From Mariniphaga anaerophila (GTDB lineage Bacteria; Bacteroidota; Bacteroidia; Bacteroidales; Prolixibacteraceae): a stretch of DNA of 64,000 bases. Position numbers and translations under genes: made by a program. Positions 8,583 through 17,927 of this stretch are shown here, in pieces (positions within the stretch are counted from its first letter, which is position 1; each line of letters opens with the position of its first letter). The notes beneath the pieces are model-generated. The model searched no databases. It worked only from the letters and a program-made list of their open reading frames with translations, and was not told where the DNA came from. Where the stretch lies: positions 310,001 through 374,000 of the forward strand of contig NZ_FQUM01000003.1 in the NCBI RefSeq assembly GCF_900129025.1. The letters are read 5' to 3'.

Positions 8583-8870
8583 TCAGACCGTTTCGGCTGA
8601 AGTTTTTTCTTTCACCTTATCTTTTACTTTTGTTTCGGCCTCCTTTGCTTTTTCCCGCATTTCATTAACCACTTCGTTAACCTGCTCTTTCAGATGATCA
8701 ACCTTCTCGCTCAACGTCTCGGTAATATCTTTCGAAACATTTTTAACTTTTTTAGAAATCTCTTTACGGGTTTTTGCCCCTTTTTCGGGGGCGAATAACA
8801 CACCGGCCAAAGCCCCGGCTGCGGCTCCTGCAATAAATCCCAACAATGCGTTTCTTGTTCCTTTATTCAT
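8583..8870 (-). CDS. YtxH domain-containing protein
   Basis: 95 residues. A glycine/alanine-rich membrane helix at about 7-27 (ALLGFIAGAAAGALAGVLFAP) is followed directly by the family signature FAPEKGAKTRKEISKK and then a long charged coiled coil (SEKVDHLKEQVNEVVNEMRE). YtxH proteins are associated with general stress in Firmicutes and are common in Bacteroidota; a molecular function is not established. Likely first gene of the operon leading to the universal stress protein. Confidence 0.85.
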   Translation of the reverse strand: MNKGTRNALLGFIAGAAAGALAGVLFAPEKGAKTRKEISKKVKNVSKDITETLSEKVDHLKEQVNEVVNEMREKAKEAETKVKDKVKEKTSAETV

Positions 8871-9136
8871 GACATTCTATTTTAATTGTTAATAATTATG
8901 TTTGCTATGATTAAAAGAAAGAGAAAAGCGTTCCACTTTTCAACTTCGAAACCGAAACAGAAAACATCTACTAATTTTCAGGCAGATACAAATCTAATCC
9001 AGAAAAAGACGAATAATTTTTATGCGGATTTTTTTCTACAACGTGTGGATTGAAGCCGGATGCTTTCCACAAACGGAAACTGGTTTTGCACGCGCCAATG
9101 AAACGAAACTCTGAAGGACAAAACTCTGTGTGCCGA

Positions 9137-10486
9137 CTAAATATCAATCCCGTATTGCTTTATTTTATTGTAAAGGGTTTTTCTGTCAATCTGCAGATTT
9201 CTTGCGGCTTTCGATTTATTATATCCGGCCTCTTCAATTGCCCTTATTATTAGTTCCTTTTCGGCTCCGGATGCTGCATTTTTCAAACTCACAAAAGCCT
9301 TTGTCCCCCTGTGTTCAGAATCACGAGCAACAGTTTTTTCCGGGAACTGAACAATCTCTTCGGGAAGTGTTTCTGCGGAAAGCACGGCCTCCGAACAAAG
9401 CAGAACCGCTCGTTTAATTACATTTTTCAACTCCCTGATATTGCCTGGCCATTCGTACCGAATCAATATTTCATTCACTTCATCTGAAAAACCTTTTACA
9501 TCTGCATTCAGCTCCTGATTGGCCATTTTTCTAAAATGATTGGCAAAAAACAGGATGTCTTCCGGCCGCTGACGTAAAGGCGGCAACACTATTTTAAATT
9601 CGTTGATTCGATGCAACAAATCTTCTCTAAAATGGCCGTCCGCAACCTCGCGAACCAGATTCTCGTTAGTTGCCGTAATTACGCGCACGTCAACTTTTTG
9701 TGGTTTATTTTCACCAATTCGGGTAATTGTTCTTTCCTGTAGCGACCGAAGAAGTTGAATCTGCACTTCGTAACTCAGGTTCCCAATTTCATCGAGAAAA
9801 AGCGTGCCGCCGTTTGCCTGCTGAAAAACGCCGGTTTTGTTTTCCAGCGCTCCCGTAAACGAACCTTTCACGTGCCCAAACAACTCGCTACCTGCCAGCT
9901 CTTTGGGAATAGCGCCACAATCTACAGCTACAAATGGTTTATTATTTCTATTACTTTTGTCGTGAATAAACCGCGCCACATATTCTTTACCGGTTCCGGT
10001 TTCACCTTCAATGAGCACCGACATATTTGTTGGCGCTACTTTGGATGCATACTTTACGGATTGTTTAAATGCCGGGGTCTCTCCCATCAGAAAATCACCG
10101 GGAGATTCAAAATCCTTCGTTTTCCGGCTCTGCGTTGACAATTTTTGGGCAAGACTCACGATTTCTTCCTGCTGCAAAGGCTTGGTCATGTAATCGCGCG
10201 CGCCGTGTTTCATCAGTTTAACAGCCATTCGAACATCGGCATACGCAGTAATAATTACCACGGGGCTCTGAATATTCATCCGTTTTACTTCGTGCAAAAT
10301 CTCCAGCCCATCCTTATCGGGCAGTCTGAAATCGCACAAAACAAGATCGTAACGGCGTTCTTTCAACAACTTAATCCCGGCATTCCCGCTGAATGCCACA
10401 TCAGCTTGAAATCCCTTATTCACAAGTTGTTTCTGAATAGTTTTGCAAATAAAAGTATCGTCGTCGATAATTAAAATTCCTGCCAT
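9137..10486 (-). CDS. Sigma-54-dependent response regulator (NtrC family)
   Basis: 449 residues: receiver domain (phosphoacceptor D52 in VLCDFRLPD, T80, K102), AAA+ domain and C-terminal Fis-type HTH (NKSKAARNLQIDRKTLYNKI). The AAA+ domain has Walker A GETGTGKE (161-168), sigma-54 contact loop GSFTGA (208-213, a common variant of GAFTGA) and Walker B GGTLFLDEIG (226-235). All parts needed to activate sigma-54 RNA polymerase are present. The ATG at 10484-10486 is preferred; an upstream in-frame start would overlap the kinase gene and add 24 residues with no counterpart in receiver domains. It lies 43 bp downstream of the hybrid kinase, its probable partner. Target genes are unknown. Confidence 0.92.
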   Translation of the reverse strand: MAGILIIDDDTFICKTIQKQLVNKGFQADVAFSGNAGIKLLKERRYDLVLCDFRLPDKDGLEILHEVKRMNIQSPVVIITAYADVRMAVKLMKHGARDYMTKPLQQEEIVSLAQKLSTQSRKTKDFESPGDFLMGETPAFKQSVKYASKVAPTNMSVLIEGETGTGKEYVARFIHDKSNRNNKPFVAVDCGAIPKELAGSELFGHVKGSFTGALENKTGVFQQANGGTLFLDEIGNLSYEVQIQLLRSLQERTITRIGENKPQKVDVRVITATNENLVREVADGHFREDLLHRINEFKIVLPPLRQRPEDILFFANHFRKMANQELNADVKGFSDEVNEILIRYEWPGNIRELKNVIKRAVLLCSEAVLSAETLPEEIVQFPEKTVARDSEHRGTKAFVSLKNAASGAEKELIIRAIEEAGYNKSKAARNLQIDRKTLYNKIKQYGIDI

Positions 10487-10529
10487 AAACTGATGCTGTT
10501 TTAACAAAGCTAAGTAAAACTTTAGACAA

Positions 10530-12956
10530 TCATTTTCCTTCTCCCGGAATTTTGGCATTCTCTGCCAACCGAATCACGTTGTCAATTTCTTTTGATGCAC
10601 TAAGTGCAATGCCGGCAACCTGGTCAAAACTTTTTTCATGAAGTGTCAGCTTTTCCAGTTGCACGAGCTTGTTTACCAATTTTACCAGTCCGAAGTACCG
10701 AAAAGAGGGAATTGACTTGTGCGCTTTTTTCCCGATTTCTTTCCAGCTTTTATTTTTGGCAGCCAATCTGAATGTGGCGGATGTATCTTTCGCGCCATCA
10801 ATAAAAGTATCAATCATCTGATTAAAAAAGGCCAGGTCGCCTCCTGCTGTTTTCATTAAAAGCGAAGTCTCAAAAACAACTGTTTCATCTGCTTTTCGGC
10901 CGGGAGACTCAGAAATTGTGCGCTTTTCCAACCCCGGATATTCAATATTCAAAAGATTACAAATTTTGTTGTACAGTCCTTCTTCGCTGAAAGGCTTCAG
11001 AATGTAACCGTCAAAACCGATTTTCATATATTTCCGAATATCGTTTTCCATGATATTGGCAGTAACGGCCAAAATTCTGGTTTGCCTGTTAGGATTTTTG
11101 GCATCTTCCCGCACCCGTTGCACCACCTCAACTCCCGATAAACCCGGCATTTGAATATCGAGCAAAACAATATCAAATTTCTTATCACTCAACAACTCCA
11201 GCGCCTCTTTTCCGTCGCCGGCCAGTTCAAACGAAACATTCCAGTCTTTCAGTATTGATTCGCCCAGCAAAATATTGTGCTCGTCGTCATCTGCATATAA
11301 AACGCGTTTCCCTTTCAACAAATCAAAATCACCCCTGTAATCTTTCTCTTTCTGAATACCGTCTGCTGCGTCGGTTTTTTCAAAAGGAATGACAACCGAA
11401 AATTTGGAACCGCTGCCGGGGGTACTCTCAACATGAATTTTCCCGTTAAGCAAATCAACCAGTTTCTGCACGATGGTCAGCCCCAGCCCTGCTCCTTTTC
11501 GTTTCTTTTCGTTTCCCAACTGCGAAAATTCGCCAAAAATCTTATCCAATTCTTCCTTTTCAATTCCAATCCCGGTGTCCTCTACTTCAAACCGAAGATT
11601 AATCTTTTTTGACTTGTCTTTTTCAACGGAAACATCAATAACAACCCGGCCTTCGTCGGTAAATTTAATGGCATTGCCGGTCAGATTCATCAAAATTTGC
11701 TTAACACGAAAAGGGTCTCCAACCAGAACTTCGGGCACAGTCTTACCGATGGAATATTTAAAATCGAGCAGATTTTCGTTGGCACGAAACAGCAGCGATT
11801 CGTGCACATTCTTTACTAAATCGTAAATATTAAACGGAACCTCTTCGATATAAACACGGCTCATTTCCAGCTTAAAAAGGAACAGCACGTCGTTTACCAG
11901 TGCGAGCAGGTGCTCCGATGACTGCTGAATTAAATAACTGAATTTTTTCTGTTTGGGCGACAAATCTGTTTTATTCAGCAATCCGGTGAAACCAATTATG
12001 GCATTCAGCGGCGTTCTGATTTCGTGGCTCATACTGGCCAGAAAAACCGATTTGGCTCTGTCGGCTTCCTCCGCGTGTTGCTTTGCCTGAACAAGCTTCT
12101 TTTCAATCTCCTTTTCTTTAGTGATGTCCTGAAGAATAAGCGCTCCTCCAACCACCTGCTTGTCAACGCCCTGAACAGGTGTTGCGCTAACGTAGTAAAT
12201 TCGTGCTTTTATTTGCACCTCGCCCTCAGAAATTTCCCCGTTGAGTGCGTCAGTATAAAAAGGCAGGAGGCGTTTCTGTGTTTTTTTGTTAAATACCTCA
12301 AACAGCGTTTTCCCGGTAAAATCGGCATTGGAAAGCCCCAGATATTCTTTTTCGCGACCGCCTGCCAACACATGTCTGAATTGATTATCAAAAAGATAAA
12401 CATCCACCCCGGGAAGGTTTTCGAGCAAAATATCGCGGTAGTCTTCGAGCTCGGAAGGTGTTTGCAGATAGAATGTCATTCCTGCCGCGACAACGTTGGT
12501 ATTTGCGCCAAAAGAAATTTTTTCGAGCAGGAAATGCACCGGCAGCAACAACCCGTTTTTCGAAATAATATCAGAATAAAACGACTGTGGTTCTCCGGTT
12601 TCGAGCAACAAATCTGTTTTTCGCACCAGTTCTTCAAATTCGGCAGGATTAAAAAATGATTTAACACCGGGCAGCTCATCCGGATTCCGGGTTCCAATAA
12701 TATTCTCGTAAGAACCCACAAACCTTATTACCTGAAACTGCCGGTTGAAATAGAATGCCGCATCCTGTTTCAACCCTTTGTTTACCACGTCCGAAAGGCC
12801 TCCCTTTTCTGTAAGCCGGGCCGTTTTTATGCGGTGGCTCAACATCTCAAGCGAACGATCGAGTTCAATCATTCTGTCCATTTCGATGTTACTTCCCTTC
12901 AGATCCGAAATGAGTTTGCTAATCTGATCCAGTTGCCTGTTTAAGTATTCGTTCAT
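10530..12956 (-). CDS. Hybrid sensor histidine kinase with receiver and Hpt domains
   Basis: 808 residues, no membrane segment, so a cytosolic sensor. The N-terminal helical region (1-55) is followed by two PAS-like modules (about 62-165 and 175-285; [15 protein letters not shown] closes the second). HisKA has H311 in [10 protein letters not shown]. HATPase has an N-box near 424-432, DTGIGI at 460-465 and GAGLGL at 488-493. The receiver has D600 in [10 protein letters not shown] and K654. The C-terminal Hpt has H746 in [11 protein letters not shown] complete internal phosphorelay (H-D-H) could pass phosphate to D52 of the adjacent sigma-54 regulator. The input signal is not evident. Confidence 0.92.
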   Translation of the reverse strand: MNEYLNRQLDQISKLISDLKGSNIEMDRMIELDRSLEMLSHRIKTARLTEKGGLSDVVNKGLKQDAAFYFNRQFQVIRFVGSYENIIGTRNPDELPGVKSFFNPAEFEELVRKTDLLLETGEPQSFYSDIISKNGLLLPVHFLLEKISFGANTNVVAAGMTFYLQTPSELEDYRDILLENLPGVDVYLFDNQFRHVLAGGREKEYLGLSNADFTGKTLFEVFNKKTQKRLLPFYTDALNGEISEGEVQIKARIYYVSATPVQGVDKQVVGGALILQDITKEKEIEKKLVQAKQHAEEADRAKSVFLASMSHEIRTPLNAIIGFTGLLNKTDLSPKQKKFSYLIQQSSEHLLALVNDVLFLFKLEMSRVYIEEVPFNIYDLVKNVHESLLFRANENLLDFKYSIGKTVPEVLVGDPFRVKQILMNLTGNAIKFTDEGRVVIDVSVEKDKSKKINLRFEVEDTGIGIEKEELDKIFGEFSQLGNEKKRKGAGLGLTIVQKLVDLLNGKIHVESTPGSGSKFSVVIPFEKTDAADGIQKEKDYRGDFDLLKGKRVLYADDDEHNILLGESILKDWNVSFELAGDGKEALELLSDKKFDIVLLDIQMPGLSGVEVVQRVREDAKNPNRQTRILAVTANIMENDIRKYMKIGFDGYILKPFSEEGLYNKICNLLNIEYPGLEKRTISESPGRKADETVVFETSLLMKTAGGDLAFFNQMIDTFIDGAKDTSATFRLAAKNKSWKEIGKKAHKSIPSFRYFGLVKLVNKLVQLEKLTLHEKSFDQVAGIALSASKEIDNVIRLAENAKIPGEGK

Positions 12957-13304
12957 AATGGCACGTTGTATTCAAAAACTCGTGTATCCTCTGCGTGATA
13001 TATTGCTTTCCGAACCCCCATTCGACAAATCGAAATACCAGGGGAAGTGTCCTGTTCGGAATCAATTCATCAGCCATTTTCAAATCTAATCTTTTTTCCG
13101 ACCAATTAACAGAAAACCTGCAACTAAGCTCGATTTTTCTCTTCTTTTTAGTGAATAAAAATCTACAAAACAGGCTCCTTCCATACCACATTCCGGGAGT
13201 AATGATTTTGACAAATTTGGACTCAGAAATTCACCATCAAAAAAACTATTGCAACGCTGAACTGATCTACATTTTGGCATTCCGGCCAATGTTGCCCAAA
13301 AGGC
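12957..13304. other. Intergenic stretch, nothing recognised
   Basis: About 350 bases upstream of the hybrid kinase. Open frames on both strands here have no recognisable domain and cover one another; none is convincing as a gene. The kinase promoter is expected here, but I see no clear -33/-7 pair. Confidence 0.4.
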
Positions 13305-13333
13305 AAAAAAAATACCGGGGAGTGCCCGGTATT
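13305..13333 (-). terminator. Rho-independent terminator of the peroxiredoxin gene
   Basis: Perfect 9-bp stem AATACCGGG / CCCGGTATT with loop GAGTG. On the minus strand the stem runs into eight T. It is placed 32 bp after the peroxiredoxin stop codon. Confidence 0.9.
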
Positions 13334-13364
13334 CATCTTACGATTTAAAAGCTAGTGGTTTTTT

Positions 13365-13979
13365 CTAGCTCAAAATTTCATCCAAAGTAATGTAGTCGCC
13401 TACTCTTCCTGTCATTTTTTCCATATCGGTATTTACCGGAAGCGTTTTCTTTCCGGGCCTCCAGCCGGCAGGACAAACCTCGCCTGTTTTGCTAGCATGC
13501 TGCCATGCTTTAACCTGGCGCAGAAATTCTTTAACGTTTCTGCCAACAGAATCTGCCTGAACTTCCTGGGCAACACAAACTCCATCAGGGTTAAAAAGGA
13601 AACGACCCCTCAATGCAACACCTTCTTCTTCAACCAAAATTCCAAATGCACGGCTTACTTCCATTGTGGTATCAGCACCTATTGTCAATTTAAGTCCCTT
13701 CAAAATAGGTTCTGTTTCTACAAATCTTTTATGCGAAAATTTTGAATCCACAGAAACGGCCAAAATATCTACCCCCAGTTCCTGAAATTCGTCGTAATGA
13801 GCATTCATTGCGGCTATTTCGGTTGGACACACAAAAGTAAAATCGGCAGGATAGAAACAAACTACTGTCCATTTATCTTTATAGTCTTTGCTGGATACTG
13901 TTTTAAAATGCCCTGTTTTTGCATCAAAAGCGCCCATTTCGAATTCAGGCATTTCCTGTCTTACCATTGTTGTACTCAT
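13365..13979 (-). CDS. ahpC: Peroxiredoxin, AhpC/2-Cys type
   Basis: Thiol peroxidase reducing hydrogen and organic peroxides. 204 residues from the ATG at 13977-13979, giving the usual length. Peroxidatic Cys51 lies in FTFVCPTEIAAM and resolving Cys169 in GEVCPAGW, so it is a typical 2-Cys enzyme; PADFTFVCPTE and VSVDSKFSHKRF are the AhpC hallmarks. A longer in-frame start (14066) would add 29 residues (MACANGVKPLKKKQNKE...) lacking any family counterpart. No AhpF is nearby, so the reductant partner must be elsewhere. It follows the PerR-like gene by 108 bp on the same strand, which suggests peroxide-responsive control. Confidence 0.92.
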   Translation of the reverse strand: MSTTMVRQEMPEFEMGAFDAKTGHFKTVSSKDYKDKWTVVCFYPADFTFVCPTEIAAMNAHYDEFQELGVDILAVSVDSKFSHKRFVETEPILKGLKLTIGADTTMEVSRAFGILVEEEGVALRGRFLFNPDGVCVAQEVQADSVGRNVKEFLRQVKAWQHASKTGEVCPAGWRPGKKTLPVNTDMEKMTGRVGDYITLDEILS

Positions 13980-14087
13980 TGTTTTTTCCTCCTGTTTAAA
14001 ATTTTCTACTAAAATTTCTTTGTTCTGTTTTTTCTTTAGCGGCTTTACACCATTTGCGCATGCCATAATTGTTGATTTTTATGTTTA

Positions 14088-14528
14088 TTAATTATGTTCC
14101 TGATTTTTATGAATAATAAAATTGCCATTGATACTTAGTTTCACATCTTCAATCACAAAATTTTCAATCTCATTCTCCACAAAAAAATCTTTCAAAAGCT
14201 TATCTAATTTCTCATTTTTATAGTCCTCAATATAATCGCACTGAATGCAATACAGATGATGGTGATTTTCAAGAATGCCATCATAACGCATTATATCTCT
14301 TTCCGTTTTTACTTTCTTAATCAGCTTATTCTCCACCAGAGTTTCCAAAACTTTATACACAGTTCCCGAACCAACATTGGGATCGTTTTTTCGGATGTAA
14401 GCAATAATATTATCTGCCGTAGGATGATTATTCAACTTGTAAATTGCCTCCATAACCCTCATCCTCTGTGGCGTAACTTTCAGCCCTTTTCCTGAAATCA
14501 AATCCCTTATTTCGATACTGCTTTTCAT
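14088..14528 (-). CDS. Fur-family transcriptional regulator, PerR-like
   Basis: 146 residues from the ATG at 14526-14528. The winged helix spans about 15-85 (LKVTPQRMRVMEAIY, SGTVYKVLETLVENKLI). The dimer/metal domain has HHHLYCIQCDYIEDY (H89-H91, C94, C97, D102). Candidates for the PerR metal site are H35, D83, H89, H91 and D102, with Asp rather than Glu at the last position, as in peroxide sensors. Odd point: the C-terminal CxxC that normally completes the structural zinc site is missing; the protein ends FIIHKNQEHN. Position upstream of a peroxiredoxin supports a peroxide-sensing role, which is an inference. Confidence 0.8.
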   Translation of the reverse strand: MKSSIEIRDLISGKGLKVTPQRMRVMEAIYKLNNHPTADNIIAYIRKNDPNVGSGTVYKVLETLVENKLIKKVKTERDIMRYDGILENHHHLYCIQCDYIEDYKNEKLDKLLKDFFVENEIENFVIEDVKLSINGNFIIHKNQEHN

Positions 14529-14862
14529 ATCAATAAACTCTAAACAAGAATTATTCTCATTTAAACACAATTCAATACTAAATGTTTATTCGATGCTGAA
14601 TAAAATTTTCATTTACCAGAAACCAGCTCAATATCCACTATGAATCAACAACATAAACAGCACTCATTTTTCAGAGCAATTTAAGAACCGGCATTACTTC
14701 GAAAACGGATATAGAAATATTGTCACGCAATTGTGTCACGCATTCACCAAAGAGTAATGTTTTGTCACTATAAACCGACTACCACCTCGGTTTTTAATTT
14801 TGACTCAGTTTGAACACTGGTCAAAAAGTGCAGAAAAAAGGAGCATCAAAAAGCGTAATCCG
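14529..14862. other. Intergenic stretch with short TGTCAC repeats
   Basis: AT-rich region between the divergent PerR-like and lipoprotein genes. It holds the palindrome at 14585-14604 (listed separately) and a direct repeat TGTCACGCA at 14721-14729 and 14734-14742 (13-base spacing), with a third TGTCAC at 14763-14768. No gene is seen. Confidence 0.4.
14585..14604. promoter_or_regulatory. Candidate operator palindrome upstream of perR-like gene
   Basis: Perfect inverted repeat TTTATTC-GATGCT-GAATAAA, 57 bp before the PerR-like start codon. It resembles in size and AT content the boxes bound by Fur-family dimers, but it is not a match to a published box that I can name. Autoregulation is an inference. 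Confidence 0.35.
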
Positions 14863-14892
14863 TTGTAATTTTTGAAAAGAAGGCCTAACTTG
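14863..14892 (+). promoter_or_regulatory. Candidate promoter for the DUF1080 lipoprotein gene
   Basis: TTG at 14863-14865 and TAACTTG at 14886-14892, 20 bases apart. The -7 part is one base short of TAnnTTTG. The ATG follows 31 bases later. Confidence 0.4.
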
Positions 14893-14923
14893 CCTGCATA
14901 CAAAATTCCAAATAACGAGTACC

Positions 14924-15601
14924 ATGGCCGCAACGTTGTTAAAAAATCCAAGACACTTTTTTGTAATTGCTCTCGCTCTGACTTTAATTTTGGAAGGATG
15001 TACTTCCCGCCCGCAGAAACAGCAGAGCCAGGCGGCACAAACTAAAAATGCAGAACCTGGGTGGATTTCTCTTTTTGATGGAAAAACGCTCGACGGATGG
15101 GAAGTTACCCAGTTTGGAACGCAAGGCCCGGTGCAGGTTTCCGAAGGAAGTATTGTTTTGGGAATGGGCGACGGCTGTTCGGGAATCACATGGCAGGACA
15201 GTTTCCCCAGAATGAATTACGAAGTAAAACTGGAAGCAAAGAAAGTAACGGGCAACGACTTTTTCTGCGGAATGACTTTTCCGGTGGGCGATTCCTTTTG
15301 CTCTTTTATTGCCGGTGGCTGGGGCGGCCCGGTTGTGGGATTAAGTTGTATCGACGGGCTTGATGCTTCAGAAAACGAAACCCGAACACTCAAAAAATTC
15401 GACCACAACACCTGGTATAACATTCACCTGAAAGTTTCGCAAACAAAAATTGAAGTGTTGATCGATGACGAACAACTGGTCGATTTTAGTTACAAAGGCA
15501 GGAAACTCTCCATCCGCCCGGAGGTGGATTTATCCAGGCCATTTGGCATTTGCTCGTGGACAACCACAGCTTCGCTGCGCAATATTTACCTAAAGCAATA
15601 A
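14924..15601 (+). CDS. DUF1080 (3-keto-disaccharide hydrolase-like) lipoprotein
   Basis: 225 residues. A lipoprotein signal with lipobox ILEGC (Cys26) is followed by a linker rich in Gln and Ala. A single concanavalin-like beta-sandwich of the DUF1080/GH16-like family starts at GWISLFDGKTLDGWEV and ends TTASLRNIYLKQ; typical markers are LFDGKTLDGW, the NDFFCGMTFPVG segment and HNTWYNIHLKV. Members act on sugars or bind them; some are 3-ketoglycoside hydrolases. Which applies here is not known. It is followed after 3 bp by a methyltransferase gene, so the two are probably co-transcribed, though a functional link is unclear. Confidence 0.75.
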   Translation: MAATLLKNPRHFFVIALALTLILEGCTSRPQKQQSQAAQTKNAEPGWISLFDGKTLDGWEVTQFGTQGPVQVSEGSIVLGMGDGCSGITWQDSFPRMNYEVKLEAKKVTGNDFFCGMTFPVGDSFCSFIAGGWGGPVVGLSCIDGLDASENETRTLKKFDHNTWYNIHLKVSQTKIEVLIDDEQLVDFSYKGRKLSIRPEVDLSRPFGICSWTTTASLRNIYLKQ

Positions 15602-15604
15602 AAG

Positions 15605-16372
15605 ATGGAAAAGCAAAAATGGTACGAATCGCTGTTTGAAAACTATGCAAAAAAATACGACCAGGAAAATTTTACGCAAGGCACAACTGGTGAATGTGAT
15701 TTTCTGGAGCAAGAGTTTGAGTTCAATAAATCACTAAAAATACTGGATGTGGGCTGCGGAACAGGACGGCATTCCATTGAACTCACAAAACGGGGCTATT
15801 CTGTTACCGGCATTGATTTATCCGAATCGCAGCTTGCCCGCGCCAAAGAAAAAGCCGCGCAACAGGGATTTTCCATCGACTTTCAACAGCAGGATGCACG
15901 CAACCTTCCTTTTAAAAATGAATTTGACGTAGCAATTATGCTTTGTGAAGGCGGCTTTCCGCTTATGGAAACCGATGAAATGAATTTTGAAATTCTGAAA
16001 AATGTATCTCACTCGTTAAAAAGCAGTTGCAAATTTATTTTCACCACGCTAAACGGGCTGTTTCCACTGTATCATTCGGTGGAGGAATTTTGCAGTTCAA
16101 ACTCGGAAGAAGGAAATGCGACATACCGAAGCAACACTTTCAATTTAATGACTTTCCGCGACCACAACAATACTGAATTTGAGGACGACGCCGGCAACAA
16201 AAAGACGCTGGATTGCAACGAAAGGTATTATGTTCCCAGCGAAATTACCTGGTTATTGAAATCTCTCAACTTCAAAAAAATTGATATTTACGGGGCAAAA
16301 CTTGGCGCTTTTTCCCGCAACGATGCTTTAACTACCGAAGATTACGAAATGCTGGTAATTGCAAAAAAATAA
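15605..16372 (+). CDS. Class I SAM-dependent methyltransferase
   Basis: 255 residues. SAM-binding motif I ILDVGCGTGRHS lies at about 45-56, with acidic motif TGIDLSESQLARAKEKA and post-motif QQDARNLPF. The C-terminal part (RYYVPSEITWLLKSLNF...MLVIAKK) is typical of small-molecule methyltransferases of the UbiE/Methyltransf_11/25 type. The substrate cannot be told. It is transcribed with the lipoprotein gene and converges with the AbgT transporter gene, whose stop lies 4 bp away. Confidence 0.8.
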   Translation: MEKQKWYESLFENYAKKYDQENFTQGTTGECDFLEQEFEFNKSLKILDVGCGTGRHSIELTKRGYSVTGIDLSESQLARAKEKAAQQGFSIDFQQQDARNLPFKNEFDVAIMLCEGGFPLMETDEMNFEILKNVSHSLKSSCKFIFTTLNGLFPLYHSVEEFCSSNSEEGNATYRSNTFNLMTFRDHNNTEFEDDAGNKKTLDCNERYYVPSEITWLLKSLNFKKIDIYGAKLGAFSRNDALTTEDYEMLVIAKK

Positions 16373-16376
16373 ACTT

Positions 16377-17927
16377 TTACTGAAAAATCCCCTCTCCCAC
16401 TCCAATGGGCAAATCGAGCCAGAACCATACAAACAGCAGTACAACCCACATGATAAAAAGCACCACGGCATAAGGGACAAGCAACGAAAGAATAGTGCCA
16501 ATGCCCACGTTCTTGTCGTATTTTCGTACCCAACCAATAAGAAGCGGAAAGTAAACATACAACGGACTGATTGAATTGGTAATGGAATCGCCAACTCGGT
16601 ACATCAGCTGTATAAACGCGGCACTGTACCCCAATTGCGAAAGCATGGGAATGAAAATGGGTGCAAAAATGGCCCATTTGGCAGAACCGCTTCCAATAAA
16701 AATATTCAGAAAAGCCACCAAAGTCATGTACAACGTAAACATTAACGGCCCGGTTAACCCGGTTGATTGCAGAAATTCGGCCCCGTTAATTGCCAGAATT
16801 GTGTCCAGCCGGCTCCAGCTAAACAAATTAATAAATTGCGCCACAACCAGCATCAGTACAATGTATCCCGACAAATCTTTCATCCCCTGCTCCATGAATT
16901 GCAACAGGTCGTCGGGCTTTTTAATGCTGCCGGTTATTTTCCCGTAAACATATCCCGGAAGAGCAAAAAAGAAGAAGAGAATGGGCACCAATCCGCGTAA
17001 AAACGGAGAAGGAACAATTCCTCCGGTTTCCTGATTACGCAACGGCCCGTTAGCCGGCACAACCAGCAGAGCGATTATTGCCACGTAAACCAAAGTAACC
17101 AATCCGGCATAGCGCAAACCTTTCTTTTCGGTTGCGGTAAGTTTTGGCGCTTCGCTGTACGACTCCACAGAAACATCTCCCCAGGCAAATGCTCTGGTGC
17201 GTGGTATCGTAAAACGGGAAGCCACAAATGCTCCGCCCACTCCTAATAACAGAGTTGAAATAATCATGAAATACCAGTTGGCAGTTGCACTCACTTCAAT
17301 GGAAGGATCTATTTGCTGCACCACTTCAGTGCTAATTCCGGCCAAAAGAACGTCGGTGCCCGCAATAAAAAAATTTGCGGTAAAACCGGCAGTTGCTCCG
17401 GCGTAACCTGCAATTAGTCCGGCAATGGGGTGCAATCCCATTTGCGAAAAAATGAGCGCTGCAATGGGCGGAACAATCACCACACCAGCATCGGAACCAA
17501 TATTTCCACATGCCCCTATTATAAAAATAACCGGTAGAACAATTTTTCGCGGAACAGCAAAAGCCATGGTGCGCAAAATAATGGTTAGCAGCCCGCTACG
17601 TTCGGCTACAGAAACGCCCATTAACATAACGAGCACCAGGCCAAAGGGCGCAAAATGGGCAAAATTGGTTACCATCTCCTGCAAAAAACGCCGCAGCCCC
17701 CATCCCGAAATCAGGTTTTGCGGGGTGACTACCTCGCCGGTACCCGGATCAATCGCACTTATTCCGGCAAATGCTGCAATTGCGCTTAAAACAATTATTA
17801 GCCCGATTATCCACACAAACAACCAAAACGGATGAGGCAGTTTGTTACCAAGCATTTCTATCCACCTGAGTACACCTGTACTTTTTGATTGCAATTCGCT
17901 CCCTGATTTTTCACGTTGTCCGGCCAT
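16377..17927 (-). CDS. AbgT family transporter
   Basis: 516-residue inner membrane protein with about 12 hydrophobic helices. It opens with a cytosolic segment and PHPFWLFVWIIGLIIVLSAIAA, and carries AbgT-family features such as GVSVAERSGLL, GNIGSDAGVVIVPPIAALIF, LIAGYAGATAGFTANFF and the C-terminal FIQLMYRVGDSITNSISPLYVYFP. The family includes the p-aminobenzoyl-glutamate importer AbgT and MtrF-type exporters; some members export sulfonamides. No peptidase partner (AbgA/AbgB) is adjacent, so the substrate is open. It stands alone on the minus strand. Confidence 0.9.
   Translation of the reverse strand: MAGQREKSGSELQSKSTGVLRWIEMLGNKLPHPFWLFVWIIGLIIVLSAIAAFAGISAIDPGTGEVVTPQNLISGWGLRRFLQEMVTNFAHFAPFGLVLVMLMGVSVAERSGLLTIILRTMAFAVPRKIVLPVIFIIGACGNIGSDAGVVIVPPIAALIFSQMGLHPIAGLIAGYAGATAGFTANFFIAGTDVLLAGISTEVVQQIDPSIEVSATANWYFMIISTLLLGVGGAFVASRFTIPRTRAFAWGDVSVESYSEAPKLTATEKKGLRYAGLVTLVYVAIIALLVVPANGPLRNQETGGIVPSPFLRGLVPILFFFFALPGYVYGKITGSIKKPDDLLQFMEQGMKDLSGYIVLMLVVAQFINLFSWSRLDTILAINGAEFLQSTGLTGPLMFTLYMTLVAFLNIFIGSGSAKWAIFAPIFIPMLSQLGYSAAFIQLMYRVGDSITNSISPLYVYFPLLIGWVRKYDKNVGIGTILSLLVPYAVVLFIMWVVLLFVWFWLDLPIGVGEGIFQ

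Noticed and set aside
8871-9136. Possible -24/-12 sigma-54 promoter before the YtxH gene
   Set aside because: The best match on the minus strand (TGGCGCGTGCAA) has the wrong spacing between GG and GC.
12919-13348. Overlapping small open frames on both strands upstream of the hybrid kinase
   Set aside because: No domain, mutual overlap, and one crosses the terminator of the peroxiredoxin gene.
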